Of a stretch of 64,000 nucleotides of DNA, positions 43,979 to 52,472 are shown piece after piece. Made by a program: the position numbers and the translations under genes. How positions within the stretch are numbered: the stretch's first letter is position 1; each line of letters begins with the position of its first letter. The stretch lies in contig JACXWD010000002.1 of the NCBI GenBank assembly GCA_014764515.1, positions 62,001 through 126,000 of the forward strand, in the 5' to 3' direction. This DNA comes from Candidatus Polarisedimenticola svalbardensis (lineage in GTDB: Bacteria > Acidobacteriota > Polarisedimenticolia > Polarisedimenticolales > Polarisedimenticolaceae). The notes beneath the pieces are model-generated. The model worked only from the letters and a program-made list of their open reading frames with translations, had not been told where the DNA came from and searched no databases.

Positions 43979-45055
43979 TTAGCACGACTCGTCAGACCCG
44001 GATCCGCCTGCAGGCATATGCATGACCCTTTGCGGGAACGGGATTTCCACCCCGTGTTCCCTGAACTTGCGGAACGTCAGGATATGGAGATGATGCAGGC
44101 ACAATCCCCGTATGGCAGGATCTTCGACCCAGCATAACAGCCTGAAATCCAGCGATGAATCACCGAAACTGGTGAACCTCACCCGGGGCTCCGGTTCATC
44201 GACGACTTCCTGCACCTCCTGCGCGACCTCAAGGAGGATGGCGCTTACCTGGTCCACGTCCGAGCTGTACGAAACCCCGACGTTAAGGGCGACCCGGAAC
44301 TTGGGCGAAGGACCACCGGACTCGTTGACGATGGTGGAGTTGGCGATCATGGCGTTGGGCACGGTGACTTCCACGTCGTCCCGGGTCAGGATCCGGGTGG
44401 AACGCAAGCCGATATTGGTGACGCAGCCGCGCTCACCACCATCGAGAACGATGTAGTCGCCTATCTTGTAAGGGGCGTCCGCCAGGATGAAGATGCCGCC
44501 GAACAGATTGGCCAGGGTGTCCTTGGCTGCGAAGCCGATGGCGATGCCGACGATCCCGGCGGATGCCAGGAGCGGTTTGACATCCGTACCCCAGGCCGAC
44601 AGCACCAGGTAGACGCCCAGGGCGATCATCACCAGCTTCAGGACGTTGTCGAACAGCGGCAGGCTTCCCGGGTCAAGCCAGTGCAGGCGCTTCTCGTTGC
44701 GGCTGCCGGCATGCAGGATCATGCGGATAACCCTGCCTGCAGCCACCAGGACCATGATGAACACGATCATCTTCAGAATCGATCTCGCCCAGGTCAGATA
44801 CGGTTCGGGGATTTCAAGAACGCCGATGGCCAGCCCGACGGCAATCAGCCAGAGGGTGTAGAACACCGGTTTCCTGAGCACTCGAACGATGTTGTCATCC
44901 AGGTCGGAAACGGTGCGCCGCACCACACGAAGGATGACTGCCCGGAAGATCACCTGTGCCAGCCAGGCTACGATGCCGCCGCCGACAACGAACAGGCCGG
45001 CCTGGATCCACTTGTTCAGCAGAAGTTCCTGGATCATCGGATAATCGTCAAGCAT
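43979..45055 (-). CDS. Small-conductance mechanosensitive channel (MscS family)
   Basis: 358 residues with about five hydrophobic helices, more than E. coli MscS. The pore helix and following beta domain carry the family signature LLASAGIVGIAIGFAAKDTLANLFGGIFILADAPYKIGDYI, then GCVTNIGLRSTRILTRDDVEVTVPNAMI. The C-terminal vestibule ends at HGVEIPFPQRVMHM. Releases solutes under hypo-osmotic stress. It lies 9 nt after guaA, so it is probably cotranscribed. Confidence 0.93.
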   Translation of the reverse strand: MLDDYPMIQELLLNKWIQAGLFVVGGGIVAWLAQVIFRAVILRVVRRTVSDLDDNIVRVLRKPVFYTLWLIAVGLAIGVLEIPEPYLTWARSILKMIVFIMVLVAAGRVIRMILHAGSRNEKRLHWLDPGSLPLFDNVLKLVMIALGVYLVLSAWGTDVKPLLASAGIVGIAIGFAAKDTLANLFGGIFILADAPYKIGDYIVLDGGERGCVTNIGLRSTRILTRDDVEVTVPNAMIANSTIVNESGGPSPKFRVALNVGVSYSSDVDQVSAILLEVAQEVQEVVDEPEPRVRFTSFGDSSLDFRLLCWVEDPAIRGLCLHHLHILTFRKFREHGVEIPFPQRVMHMPAGGSGSDESC

Positions 45056-45064
45056 GTTCCAACC

Positions 45065-46609
45065 TCACTCCCACTCGATCGTGCCCGGCGGCTTGCTGGT
45101 GATATCGTAGACCACCCGGTTGATGCCCCGGACCTCGTTGACGATCCGGTTGGCCACCAGGGCGAGAAACTCGTCGGGAAGACGGGCCCAATCGGCAGTC
45201 ATGAAATCGGTGGTGGTCACGACCCGGATGGCGGCTACGCTCTCGTAGGTGCGCTGGTCACCCATGACGCCGACGGTTTTGACCGGCAGAAGCACCACGA
45301 ACGCCTGGGCCGTGCTGTCGTACAACCCGGCCGCCCGAAGTTCGGAAATGAAGATCGCATCGGCTTCCTGGAGAACCGCTACACGTTCGGCGGTCACCTC
45401 TCCAAGGATTCTGACCGCCAGCCCGGGGCCGGGGAACGGGTGTCGTCCGACAAACGCTGCCGACAGGCCCAGTTCCCGGCCGACCTCCCGCACTTCATCC
45501 TTGAATAGATCCCGCAGCGGTTCCACCAGGGAGAGGTTCATGCGATCCGGCAGGCCACCGACGTTGTGATGGGTCTTGATGGTGGCCGAAGGGCCTTTTA
45601 CCGACGCAGACTCGATCCTGTCCGGATAGATCGTCCCCTGGGCAAGGAACGTGGCGTTGTCGATCCGCGCCGCCTCCTGCTCAAACACCTCGATGAACGT
45701 CTGTCCGATAATCTTGCGTTTCTTTTCCGGTTCGGTCACTCCTGCCAGTCGGGACAGGAACATCTCCCCGCTGTCGGCCAGTCGGACATCCAGATGGTAG
45801 TCTTCCCGAAAGCGGTGGATGACCTCGTCCACTTCACCCTTGCGCAGCACCCCGTTGTTTACAAAAATGCAGGTCAGGGCATCGCCAAGGGCGCGGTGGA
45901 GCAGAAGCGCCATCACCGATGAATCGACCCCTCCGGACAAACCGCAGATAACGTGGGCATCGCCAACCTGGTCCTGCACTTCCCGGATCGCCTGATCCAC
46001 GAAAGAGGCCAGGGACCAGTCTCCTTCTGCGCCGCACACGCCGTACAGGAAATTTCTCAGGATGGCGGTCCCCTGGTCGGTGTGGTGTACCTCGGGATGG
46101 AACTGCAGGCCATAGAGGCTGCGCTCCCTGTCTTCCACTGCGGTGAAAGGCGCCCCGTCGCTTTCCGCCGTCTGGACGAAACCGGGCGCCGCCGAAAGTA
46201 CCCGGTCGCCGTGGCTGGCCCAGACCTGCTGATCCCGTTCAAGACCGGTGAACAGTGCGGACCCTTCCGCCTGGACCCGGGCCTGGGCCCGGCCGTACTC
46301 GCCGTGACCGGCCTCTACGCTGCCGCCCAGGCGGTGCATCATGAACTGCATGCCGTAACAGATTCCCAGCACCGGAATACCGAGACTGAAAACGGCATCC
46401 TCGACCACCGGCGCGTGCTCGTCGTAGACCGACTCGGGGCCACCGGAAAGGATCAGTCCGATCGGATTCCTCGCGCGGATCCGATCCAGGGAGACATCGA
46501 ACGGCAGGACTTCGCTGAATACTTTCAGTTCGCGGGTCCGCCTGGCGATCAACTGGGTGTACTGGGAGCCGAAGTCCAGGATCAGTACGGCCTGGTTCTG
46601 TTGCTGCAT
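45065..46609 (-). CDS. guaA: GMP synthase (glutamine-hydrolysing)
   Basis: Converts XMP to GMP using glutamine. Class I amidotransferase domain with nucleophile in GICYGMQFM and the His-Glu pair in LQFHPEVHHTDQG; ATP-pyrophosphatase loop CGLSGGVDSSVMA near residue 225; dimerisation domain ending DITSKPPGTIEWE. The track's TTG at 46618 lies only 2 nt from AGGAG; ATG 46609 is 11 nt from it and gives 514 residues, the usual length, so I use it. Confidence 0.97.
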   Translation of the reverse strand: MQQQNQAVLILDFGSQYTQLIARRTRELKVFSEVLPFDVSLDRIRARNPIGLILSGGPESVYDEHAPVVEDAVFSLGIPVLGICYGMQFMMHRLGGSVEAGHGEYGRAQARVQAEGSALFTGLERDQQVWASHGDRVLSAAPGFVQTAESDGAPFTAVEDRERSLYGLQFHPEVHHTDQGTAILRNFLYGVCGAEGDWSLASFVDQAIREVQDQVGDAHVICGLSGGVDSSVMALLLHRALGDALTCIFVNNGVLRKGEVDEVIHRFREDYHLDVRLADSGEMFLSRLAGVTEPEKKRKIIGQTFIEVFEQEAARIDNATFLAQGTIYPDRIESASVKGPSATIKTHHNVGGLPDRMNLSLVEPLRDLFKDEVREVGRELGLSAAFVGRHPFPGPGLAVRILGEVTAERVAVLQEADAIFISELRAAGLYDSTAQAFVVLLPVKTVGVMGDQRTYESVAAIRVVTTTDFMTADWARLPDEFLALVANRIVNEVRGINRVVYDITSKPPGTIEWE

Positions 46610-46623
46610 GCTCGTCAAGACTC

Positions 46624-47685
46624 CTATGCCACGCGGGCGATGACGTCCCGCACCAGCTGTTCCAGGATCAGTCCCGGATCGACAGTGCTGCTTTTCAGGG
46701 CTTTGTCGGCTTTTCCCAGCAAGGCCGGGAAGGCCAGGATTTCCCCGAAGGAGTAGCGCTCAACCCCCTGGAAAAGGCGATCCTTGATATAGAACGCCCT
46801 GGTGGCGGTCACGATTTCCGATCGCGGCCTGCCCGCTTCGATCATCGCCCTGGCCTGAAGCATGGTCCGGGTGCGGTGGGCGATACCGCCCAGAAGCTGG
46901 ATCGGGTTCCCACCGGATTCCACCAGTTTTCGGGCCGCAAGGAGGCCGGCGGCTTCGTCACGGTCCAGTATGGCGTCGGCGACCTCCCAGCCCTGGAGCA
47001 GTTCGGTGCCGCTGAGGACCTGTCTGGCATCTTCAAGACCGACCTTGACTTTGCCGTCCCCGCCGAACCAGTCCCGGATCTTGTCCAACTCCCCGATCAC
47101 CCGGTACAGGTCACCCTGGCTTGTCTCCATGAGAAAGGCGCCGACATCCTGAGACAGGGTCAGATTCCGTTCCGCGGCCTTGCTGCGGACGTCGGCGGCG
47201 AAACGGCTGACGTCGGAGCGTGAAACTTCACCGAACTCCAGGGTATGAGCAGCAGAAAACAAGGCCTTGTGGAGCTTGCGCCGTTTGTCCAGATCCGGGG
47301 CCCTGACCAGGAGAAAGCTGCCCTCAGGAGGCTTGCCGGCATACTCGGACAAGGCCTCGGGCTCTCCTTCCAGACTGGAAAGCTCACGGACCAGAATCAC
47401 CCGCTGGGGCGAAAACATTCCCAGGGAGCGGGCGGCGGCAACCACCGAGGCGACGTCAACCTTCTCTTCCGCGTAAATCGAGAGGGAGAAATCGGTGGAT
47501 CCAGGCGGCACCAGCGCCGCCAGCAGCTCGGTCTGCGCAACATCCAGATGGTACTGGTCCTTGCCGGTGAGGAGCGTAATTCCCGGCGGCCACCCTGAAG
47601 CCAGTCGCCCGCGGAACTGCTCCAGGACCGTGCCACCGTAACCTTTGAGAGACAGACGGCCGCCGGACTTGCCCCGGCCCGCCAT
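46624..47685 (-). CDS. holA: DNA polymerase III delta subunit
   Basis: Clamp-loader wrench that opens the beta ring. 353 residues with the RarA-like family pattern: PGITLLTGKDQYHLDVAQTELLAAL, LGMFSPQRVILVREL, YRVIGELDKIRDWFGG, and the C-terminal helical collar (LLGGIAHRTRTMLQARAMIEAG). Delta lacks ATP-binding motifs and none is present. Its ATG overlaps the lptE stop by 1 nt (TGATG). An lptE-holA pairing downstream of leuS is the common order in many Gram-negative bacteria. Confidence 0.93.
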   Translation of the reverse strand: MAGRGKSGGRLSLKGYGGTVLEQFRGRLASGWPPGITLLTGKDQYHLDVAQTELLAALVPPGSTDFSLSIYAEEKVDVASVVAAARSLGMFSPQRVILVRELSSLEGEPEALSEYAGKPPEGSFLLVRAPDLDKRRKLHKALFSAAHTLEFGEVSRSDVSRFAADVRSKAAERNLTLSQDVGAFLMETSQGDLYRVIGELDKIRDWFGGDGKVKVGLEDARQVLSGTELLQGWEVADAILDRDEAAGLLAARKLVESGGNPIQLLGGIAHRTRTMLQARAMIEAGRPRSEIVTATRAFYIKDRLFQGVERYSFGEILAFPALLGKADKALKSSTVDPGLILEQLVRDVIARVA

Positions 47686-48203
47686 CAGAACCCCTCAAGT
47701 ATCGACGAGACCAGGGTGCCTGCGGCGCCCCGGGCGATATCGTCCAGGGCCAGGGTTGACTCGTCGAAGAACTCACCTTCCTCCTGGACGTCATATTGTT
47801 GACGGAACATCAGCCGGGACTGACTCCAGAGGATCTCGTCGGTGGCCGTCTCCCGGAGGGTCGCCTGCAGGGTCACCACGGTTTCGACTCGTGTGGCCCG
47901 ACCGGCGCTGCTGAACTGAACGGGACGGGTGGACAGGCTCTGGATGGCGCCATCCAGCACGGCGTCGGCTTTCTTCGGATCGGAAACGATCCGGTAACGC
48001 CCACGCTGGGAAAACTCGCGAGCCACTTCTTCGGTCACCCGTTGTTCGATTTCCGGCCGGGTGGTGCGGTTCTCGAAGGCGTTGATCGCTACCGACTGGA
48101 TGTGGTCCGGAAGCACCGACCCTTTCCCAACAAGGGCGTACCCGCACCCGGCCAGGGACAGGATCATCGTCGCCAGGATCGACGACAGGAATCCCCTGTT
48201 CAT
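47685..48203 (-). CDS. lptE: LPS-assembly lipoprotein LptE
   Basis: 172-residue outer-membrane lipoprotein that plugs LptD. The signal peptide ends in lipobox LSLAGCGYALVGKG, the typical GCGY opening of LptE. It continues with HIQSVAINAFENRTTRPEIEQRVTEEVAREF, which is conserved in the family. Overlaps leuS by 4 nt and holA by 1 nt. lptD is not in the window. Confidence 0.92.
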   Translation of the reverse strand: MNRGFLSSILATMILSLAGCGYALVGKGSVLPDHIQSVAINAFENRTTRPEIEQRVTEEVAREFSQRGRYRIVSDPKKADAVLDGAIQSLSTRPVQFSSAGRATRVETVVTLQATLRETATDEILWSQSRLMFRQQYDVQEEGEFFDESTLALDDIARGAAGTLVSSILEGF

Positions 48204-50698
48204 CCGACGACCAGGTTCAGCAGTTTGTCCGGAACGAAAATCACCTTGCGCACCTGCTTGCCGTCGAGATGCCTGGCCACGGCTTCGTCCTCCCGTGCCT
48301 TGGACAGGGCGGTATCACGGTCCACCCCTCGAGGGAGAAACATCCGTGCCCTGAGCTTGCCGTTGACCTGGACAACCACGGTGACTTCATCTTCTTCCAT
48401 GAGGTCTTCACGTGCAACGGGCCAGGTCGAATCGGAAACAAACGGCGCATTGCCCAGACGCTCCCAGATATCTTCTGCAAAATGGGGAGCGAACGGCGTC
48501 AACAGAAGGGATACGGATTCAAAACATTCCCGCAACGCCCAGGCCAGCCCGCTATCGTCGTCGTGGCCGACCACCTGCTCCGTCAACGGCGCCGCCGTAT
48601 TGATCAGTTCCATTACGGCGGAGACGACGGTGTTGAGGTGCATCCTGGGGCCGAGGTTGAAGGTCACCCTGGCGATGGTCTGGTGGGTTTTGCGACGCAG
48701 CGCCAGGGCGTCGCCGCTGCATCCTCCGGCCGGTTCCGGCGTACCCGGACCTGGGAGACTTGAAACCACGTTGTCCACGGTCCGGGCCAGCCGCACCAGG
48801 AACCGGTAGCAGCCTTCCACTCCGGCCTCGTTCCAGTCCAGCCCACGGTCCGGCGGCGCCGCAAACAGCGAGAACAGCCGGATGGTGTCGGCGCCGTAAC
48901 GGGCTACCAGATCGTCCGGGTCGACGACATTGCCCTTGGATTTGGACATCTTGAAACCGTCCTTGTTCACCATGCCCTGAGTGAACAACCGGTTCACCGG
49001 CTCGTCGATGTCCACCAGTCCGAGATCCCGCATCATCATGGTCCAGAAGCGGGTATAGATCAGGTGCATCGTGGCATGCTCGACGCCCCCGATATAGAGA
49101 TCGACAGGAAACCAGGACCGTGCTTTCTTCCAGTCAAACGGCTGATCGCTGTTCTTCGGATCCAGGTAGCGGAAGTAGTACCAGCAGGAGTCCACGAACG
49201 TGTCCATGGTGTCGGTGTCGCGGCGGGCGGGACCCTTGCAGGTGGGACAGGTCGTTTCGACGAAGGACGGCACCCGGGCAAGCGGCGAACCGCCTTCACC
49301 GGTGAATTCGATCTCTTCAGGCAGCAGCACCGGAAGCTGGTCGTCAGGAACCCCCACCGGACCACAATCCGGGCAGTGGATCACCGGAATCGGCGTGCCC
49401 CAGTACCGCTGCCGGGAGATGCCCCAGTCTTTCAGCCGGTACGTCACCGTGCGCTTGCCGAACCGGTTCTGCTCCGCATGGTTGCCCATGGCCTCCTTGG
49501 CCTCTTCGGTGGCCAGGCCGTCGAAACCGGCCGATGCGCAGGAAGTTCCGTACCCACTGAATGCGCCTGTCATGGTTTCCGGGTCGGGAACTGCTCCGTC
49601 CACCGGCTTCACCACCGGGCGGATGGTCAACCCGTACTTCCGGGCGAAGGCGAAGTCCCGTTCGTCATGGGCCGGGACACTCATGATCGCGCCGGTGCCG
49701 ACGTCGGTGAGGACGAAGTTGGCGATCCAGATCGGAACCCTCTCCCCGGAGAACGGGTTCACGGCGTAGCGGCCGGTGAATACGCCGAGCTTTTCCGCAG
49801 CGTCGGCGAAACGGTCCTCGAGGTTGTGGGCCAGTTGCTCATCAAGGAAAGCCTGAACCGCGTCCCGCTCCGGAACGTCACGGATCAGTTCCTGGATATC
49901 GGGGTGTTCCGCCGCCAGGGCCAGGTAGGTGGCGCCGTAGGTCGTATCGATTCGCGTCGTGAACACCTTGATCTTCAGGTCGCTGCCGTCTACGTCAAAC
50001 AGCAGTTCCGCGCCTTCGCTGCGGCCGATCCAGTTCTTCTGCATGGTCCGGACCTTTTCGGGCCATGGCTCCAGGCGGTCCAGGTTGTCCAGCAATTCCT
50101 GGGCGTAGTCGGTAATCCGCAGGAACCACTGCTCGAACTGCCGTCGCGCCACCGGAGAATCGCAGCGCCAGCAGCGCCCCGAGACGACCTGCTCGTTGGC
50201 AAGGACCGTGTTGCACGAATCGCACCAGTTCAACGGTCGGTTGGTGCGGTAGGCGACGCCTTTTTCCAGCATGCGGAGGAAGAACCACTGGTTCCAGCGG
50301 TAGTACTCCGGCAGGCAGGTCGCAATCTCCCGATTCCAGTCGTAGCCGAGGCCGAGGCGCTGCAGCTGGGTCCGCATGGTGGCGATGTTGTCCAGGGTCC
50401 AGCGCCGCGGCGCTTCGCCTTTCTGGATCGCCGCGTTTTCCGCAGGCAGACCGAATGAGTCCCATCCGATAACGTGGAGAACCTGCTCGCCCTGCATGCG
50501 GTGGAATCGGGCGATGGCGTCCCCGATGGCATAGTTGCGTACGTGACCCATATGAAGCTTGCCACTGGGGTACGGCAACATTTCCAGGCAGTAATACTGC
50601 TTGCGGGAAGGATCGACGCCGTCGGTGCGGAACAGACCGGCTTCGTTCCAGCGCGACTGCCAACGGGCTTCGATCGCCTTCGGGTCGTAGCCGCTCAT
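48200..50698 (-). CDS. leuS: Leucyl-tRNA synthetase
   Basis: Class I synthetase for tRNA-Leu, 832 residues. HIGH motif in PYPSGKLHMGHVRNY near residue 45; KMSKSKGNVVDPDD as the KMSKS loop; editing CP1 domain between them with TTRIDTTYGATYLALAAEHP. Cysteines in CPDCGPVG and TTCPTCKGPARRDTDTMDTF belong to the zinc-type insert of bacterial LeuS. Starts 4 nt inside nusB (ATGA overlap) and ends overlapping lptE. Confidence 0.98.
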   Translation of the reverse strand: MSGYDPKAIEARWQSRWNEAGLFRTDGVDPSRKQYYCLEMLPYPSGKLHMGHVRNYAIGDAIARFHRMQGEQVLHVIGWDSFGLPAENAAIQKGEAPRRWTLDNIATMRTQLQRLGLGYDWNREIATCLPEYYRWNQWFFLRMLEKGVAYRTNRPLNWCDSCNTVLANEQVVSGRCWRCDSPVARRQFEQWFLRITDYAQELLDNLDRLEPWPEKVRTMQKNWIGRSEGAELLFDVDGSDLKIKVFTTRIDTTYGATYLALAAEHPDIQELIRDVPERDAVQAFLDEQLAHNLEDRFADAAEKLGVFTGRYAVNPFSGERVPIWIANFVLTDVGTGAIMSVPAHDERDFAFARKYGLTIRPVVKPVDGAVPDPETMTGAFSGYGTSCASAGFDGLATEEAKEAMGNHAEQNRFGKRTVTYRLKDWGISRQRYWGTPIPVIHCPDCGPVGVPDDQLPVLLPEEIEFTGEGGSPLARVPSFVETTCPTCKGPARRDTDTMDTFVDSCWYYFRYLDPKNSDQPFDWKKARSWFPVDLYIGGVEHATMHLIYTRFWTMMMRDLGLVDIDEPVNRLFTQGMVNKDGFKMSKSKGNVVDPDDLVARYGADTIRLFSLFAAPPDRGLDWNEAGVEGCYRFLVRLARTVDNVVSSLPGPGTPEPAGGCSGDALALRRKTHQTIARVTFNLGPRMHLNTVVSAVMELINTAAPLTEQVVGHDDDSGLAWALRECFESVSLLLTPFAPHFAEDIWERLGNAPFVSDSTWPVAREDLMEEDEVTVVVQVNGKLRARMFLPRGVDRDTALSKAREDEAVARHLDGKQVRKVIFVPDKLLNLVVG

Positions 50699-51111
50699 AC
50701 GCCCCCCGGAAGTTTCCGATCCTTGATCGAGTCCAGTATGCCGTTGATGAAACCGCCGGAATCCTCGCTGCCGAATTTTCGTGCGATCTCGATCGCCTCG
50801 TCGATGATCACCGCCGCCGGCGTGTCCCGATCAAAAAGCATCTCCCATGTCGCCATCCGCAGCACGTTGCGATCCACCGTCGCCATGCGGTCCATGCGCC
50901 AGTTCACCGCTGCCCGCCCTATCTCTTCGTCCAGGCTGTCGGATTCGTTCCATGTGCCCCGAACGAGTTTCTCGGCGAACTCCCGCACCGATCCGGGGAC
51001 TTCCAGGCCTTCCCAGAAATCCTGAAACTGGTCCTCCGGTGATCCTCCCGACAGGTCCATCTGAAAGAGGAGTTGGAGTGCGTACTCGCGGCCACGCCTG
51101 CGCTGACCCAA
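50695..51111 (-). CDS. nusB: Transcription antitermination factor NusB
   Basis: 138-residue RNA-binding protein of the rRNA antitermination complex with NusE/S10. Family segments: RRRGREYALQLLFQMDLSG, DRMATVDRNVLRMATWEMLF and AAVIIDEAIEIARKFGSEDSGGFINGILD. TTG start at 51111 with AAGGA upstream. Located 12 nt after ribH, the classical ribH-nusB order. Confidence 0.96.
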   Translation of the reverse strand: MGQRRRGREYALQLLFQMDLSGGSPEDQFQDFWEGLEVPGSVREFAEKLVRGTWNESDSLDEEIGRAAVNWRMDRMATVDRNVLRMATWEMLFDRDTPAAVIIDEAIEIARKFGSEDSGGFINGILDSIKDRKLPGGV

Positions 51112-51123
51112 AATCGGTTTTCC

Positions 51124-51600
51124 TTATGCCATGCGGCGATACAGGCTGACCATTTCGATGGCCGACAGTGCCGCTTCCCATCCTTTATTTCCGGCCTTGG
51201 CGCCGGCCCGATCCATGGCCTGCTCCAGTGTATCGGTTGTGAGGATTCCAAAAGTGACGGGCACGCCGGATCCGATGGAACTCTGCACCAGGGAGCGTGT
51301 CACACTGCTGGCGATCATGTCGAAATGCGGCGTTTCGCCCCGGATCAGCGCGCCGAGGGCGATCACGGCATCGAACCGGCCGCTGGCGGCCTGACGATCG
51401 GCCACGAGGGCCACCTCCCAGGCGCCGGGCACACGGGCCACCGATCGGCCCTCCGCCGCCCCACCGTGGCGTTCAAGACAGTCGATGGCGCCGGACAGGA
51501 GCCGCTCGCAAATCAGGTCGTTGAACCGTGGGACCACCAGGGCAAACCGCATTCCCTTTGCATCAAGGTGTCCTTCCAGGATTTCGGCTGTCTTGGCCAT
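51124..51600 (-). CDS. ribH: 6,7-dimethyl-8-ribityllumazine synthase
   Basis: Penultimate step of riboflavin synthesis; joins the pyrimidinedione and dihydroxybutanone phosphate in a 60-mer or pentamer. ATG 51600 has GAGGAG 7 nt upstream and gives 158 residues; the track's 51708 start adds unrelated sequence. Motifs: PRFNDLICERLLSGAIDCLERHG, VPGAWEVALVADR, ALGALIRGETPHFDMIASSV, PVTFGILTTDTLEQAMDRAG and NKGWEAALSAIEM. Other rib genes are not in the window. Confidence 0.96.
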   Translation of the reverse strand: MAKTAEILEGHLDAKGMRFALVVPRFNDLICERLLSGAIDCLERHGGAAEGRSVARVPGAWEVALVADRQAASGRFDAVIALGALIRGETPHFDMIASSVTRSLVQSSIGSGVPVTFGILTTDTLEQAMDRAGAKAGNKGWEAALSAIEMVSLYRRMA

Positions 51601-51611
51601 GATTTCTCCTC

Positions 51612-52472
51612 TCAATCCAGTATCGCCGCCAGGCGTTTTCTGGCTTCCGGCGATATGTAATCCTGACCGGTGATCATTGCATATTTCAGGGCTTCTCCGC
51701 ACCGGCATTCACGCCGTTCCTGCGGAAGGGCCAGGACCGTCTGCCTGAGCACATCGGCAGCCAGACGGCTGTTGGCCTTCAGGGTCGCCAGCAGGCCTTT
51801 GACCGAGACGTCCTCTTCGTCTTCGTGCCAGCAGTCGTAATCGGTCACCAGCGCCAGGGTGGCGTAACAGATTTCCGCCTCACGGCTGAGTTTTGCTTCC
51901 TGGAGATTGGTCATTCCGATGATGTCTACACCCCATGAACGGTACAACTGCGACTCGGCCCGGGTGGAAAACGCCGGACCTTCCATGCAGACGTAGGTTC
52001 CACCGTCATGGGCCTCCACACCAGCCGCCCGGCTCATGGACAGCATAGTGGATCGAAGTTCCGGGCAGACCGGATCCGCAAACGAGATATGGGCGGCCAC
52101 GCCGTTGCCGAAAAATGTCGAAATACGGTTCCTGGTGCGGTCGATGAACTGATCGGGGAGCACCACCTGCCTGGGGTGGATCGACTCCCGCATCGACCCG
52201 ACCGCCGAAGCGGACAGGATGCGGTTCACTCCCAATAGCTTCATGGCGTAGATGTTGGCCCGGTAGTTGATATCCGAGGGCAGCAGCGTATGGTTCCGTC
52301 CATGACGTGCCAGGAAGGCGACGGTGCGGTTGCCGATTGTGCCGATTCGGATCCGGTCCGAGGGATCCCCGAACGGTGTTTTGACTTCGACCTCTTCACA
52401 GTCCTGCAGGCCCGCCAGGCCGTAAAGACCGCTTCCGCCCAGAATTCCGATTTCCGCCGGAGGATAGTTCAT
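51612..52472 (-). CDS. mtnP: S-methyl-5'-thioadenosine phosphorylase
   Basis: Splits methylthioadenosine, the by-product of polyamine synthesis and radical-SAM chemistry, to adenine and methylthioribose-1-phosphate. MTAP/PNP family segments: IGILGGSGLYGL, ARHGRNHTLLPSDINYRANIYAMK, CMEGPAFSTRAESQLYRSWG and MTNLQEAKLSREAEICYATLALVTDYDCW; the last favours MTA over inosine or guanosine as substrate. ATG 52472 overlaps the upstream stop by 1 nt; GTG 52475 is an equally possible start. 286 residues. Confidence 0.92.
   Translation of the reverse strand: MNYPPAEIGILGGSGLYGLAGLQDCEEVEVKTPFGDPSDRIRIGTIGNRTVAFLARHGRNHTLLPSDINYRANIYAMKLLGVNRILSASAVGSMRESIHPRQVVLPDQFIDRTRNRISTFFGNGVAAHISFADPVCPELRSTMLSMSRAAGVEAHDGGTYVCMEGPAFSTRAESQLYRSWGVDIIGMTNLQEAKLSREAEICYATLALVTDYDCWHEDEEDVSVKGLLATLKANSRLAADVLRQTVLALPQERRECRCGEALKYAMITGQDYISPEARKRLAAILD

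Noticed and set aside
40599-43982. 1127-codon open frame antisense to dnaE (also 464 codons antisense to leuS, 560 antisense to rpsA, 522 antisense to the mutase)
   Set aside because: Long antisense frames are expected opposite GC-rich genes with strong third-position bias. The translations are low-information and match no family, while the sense genes are unmistakable.
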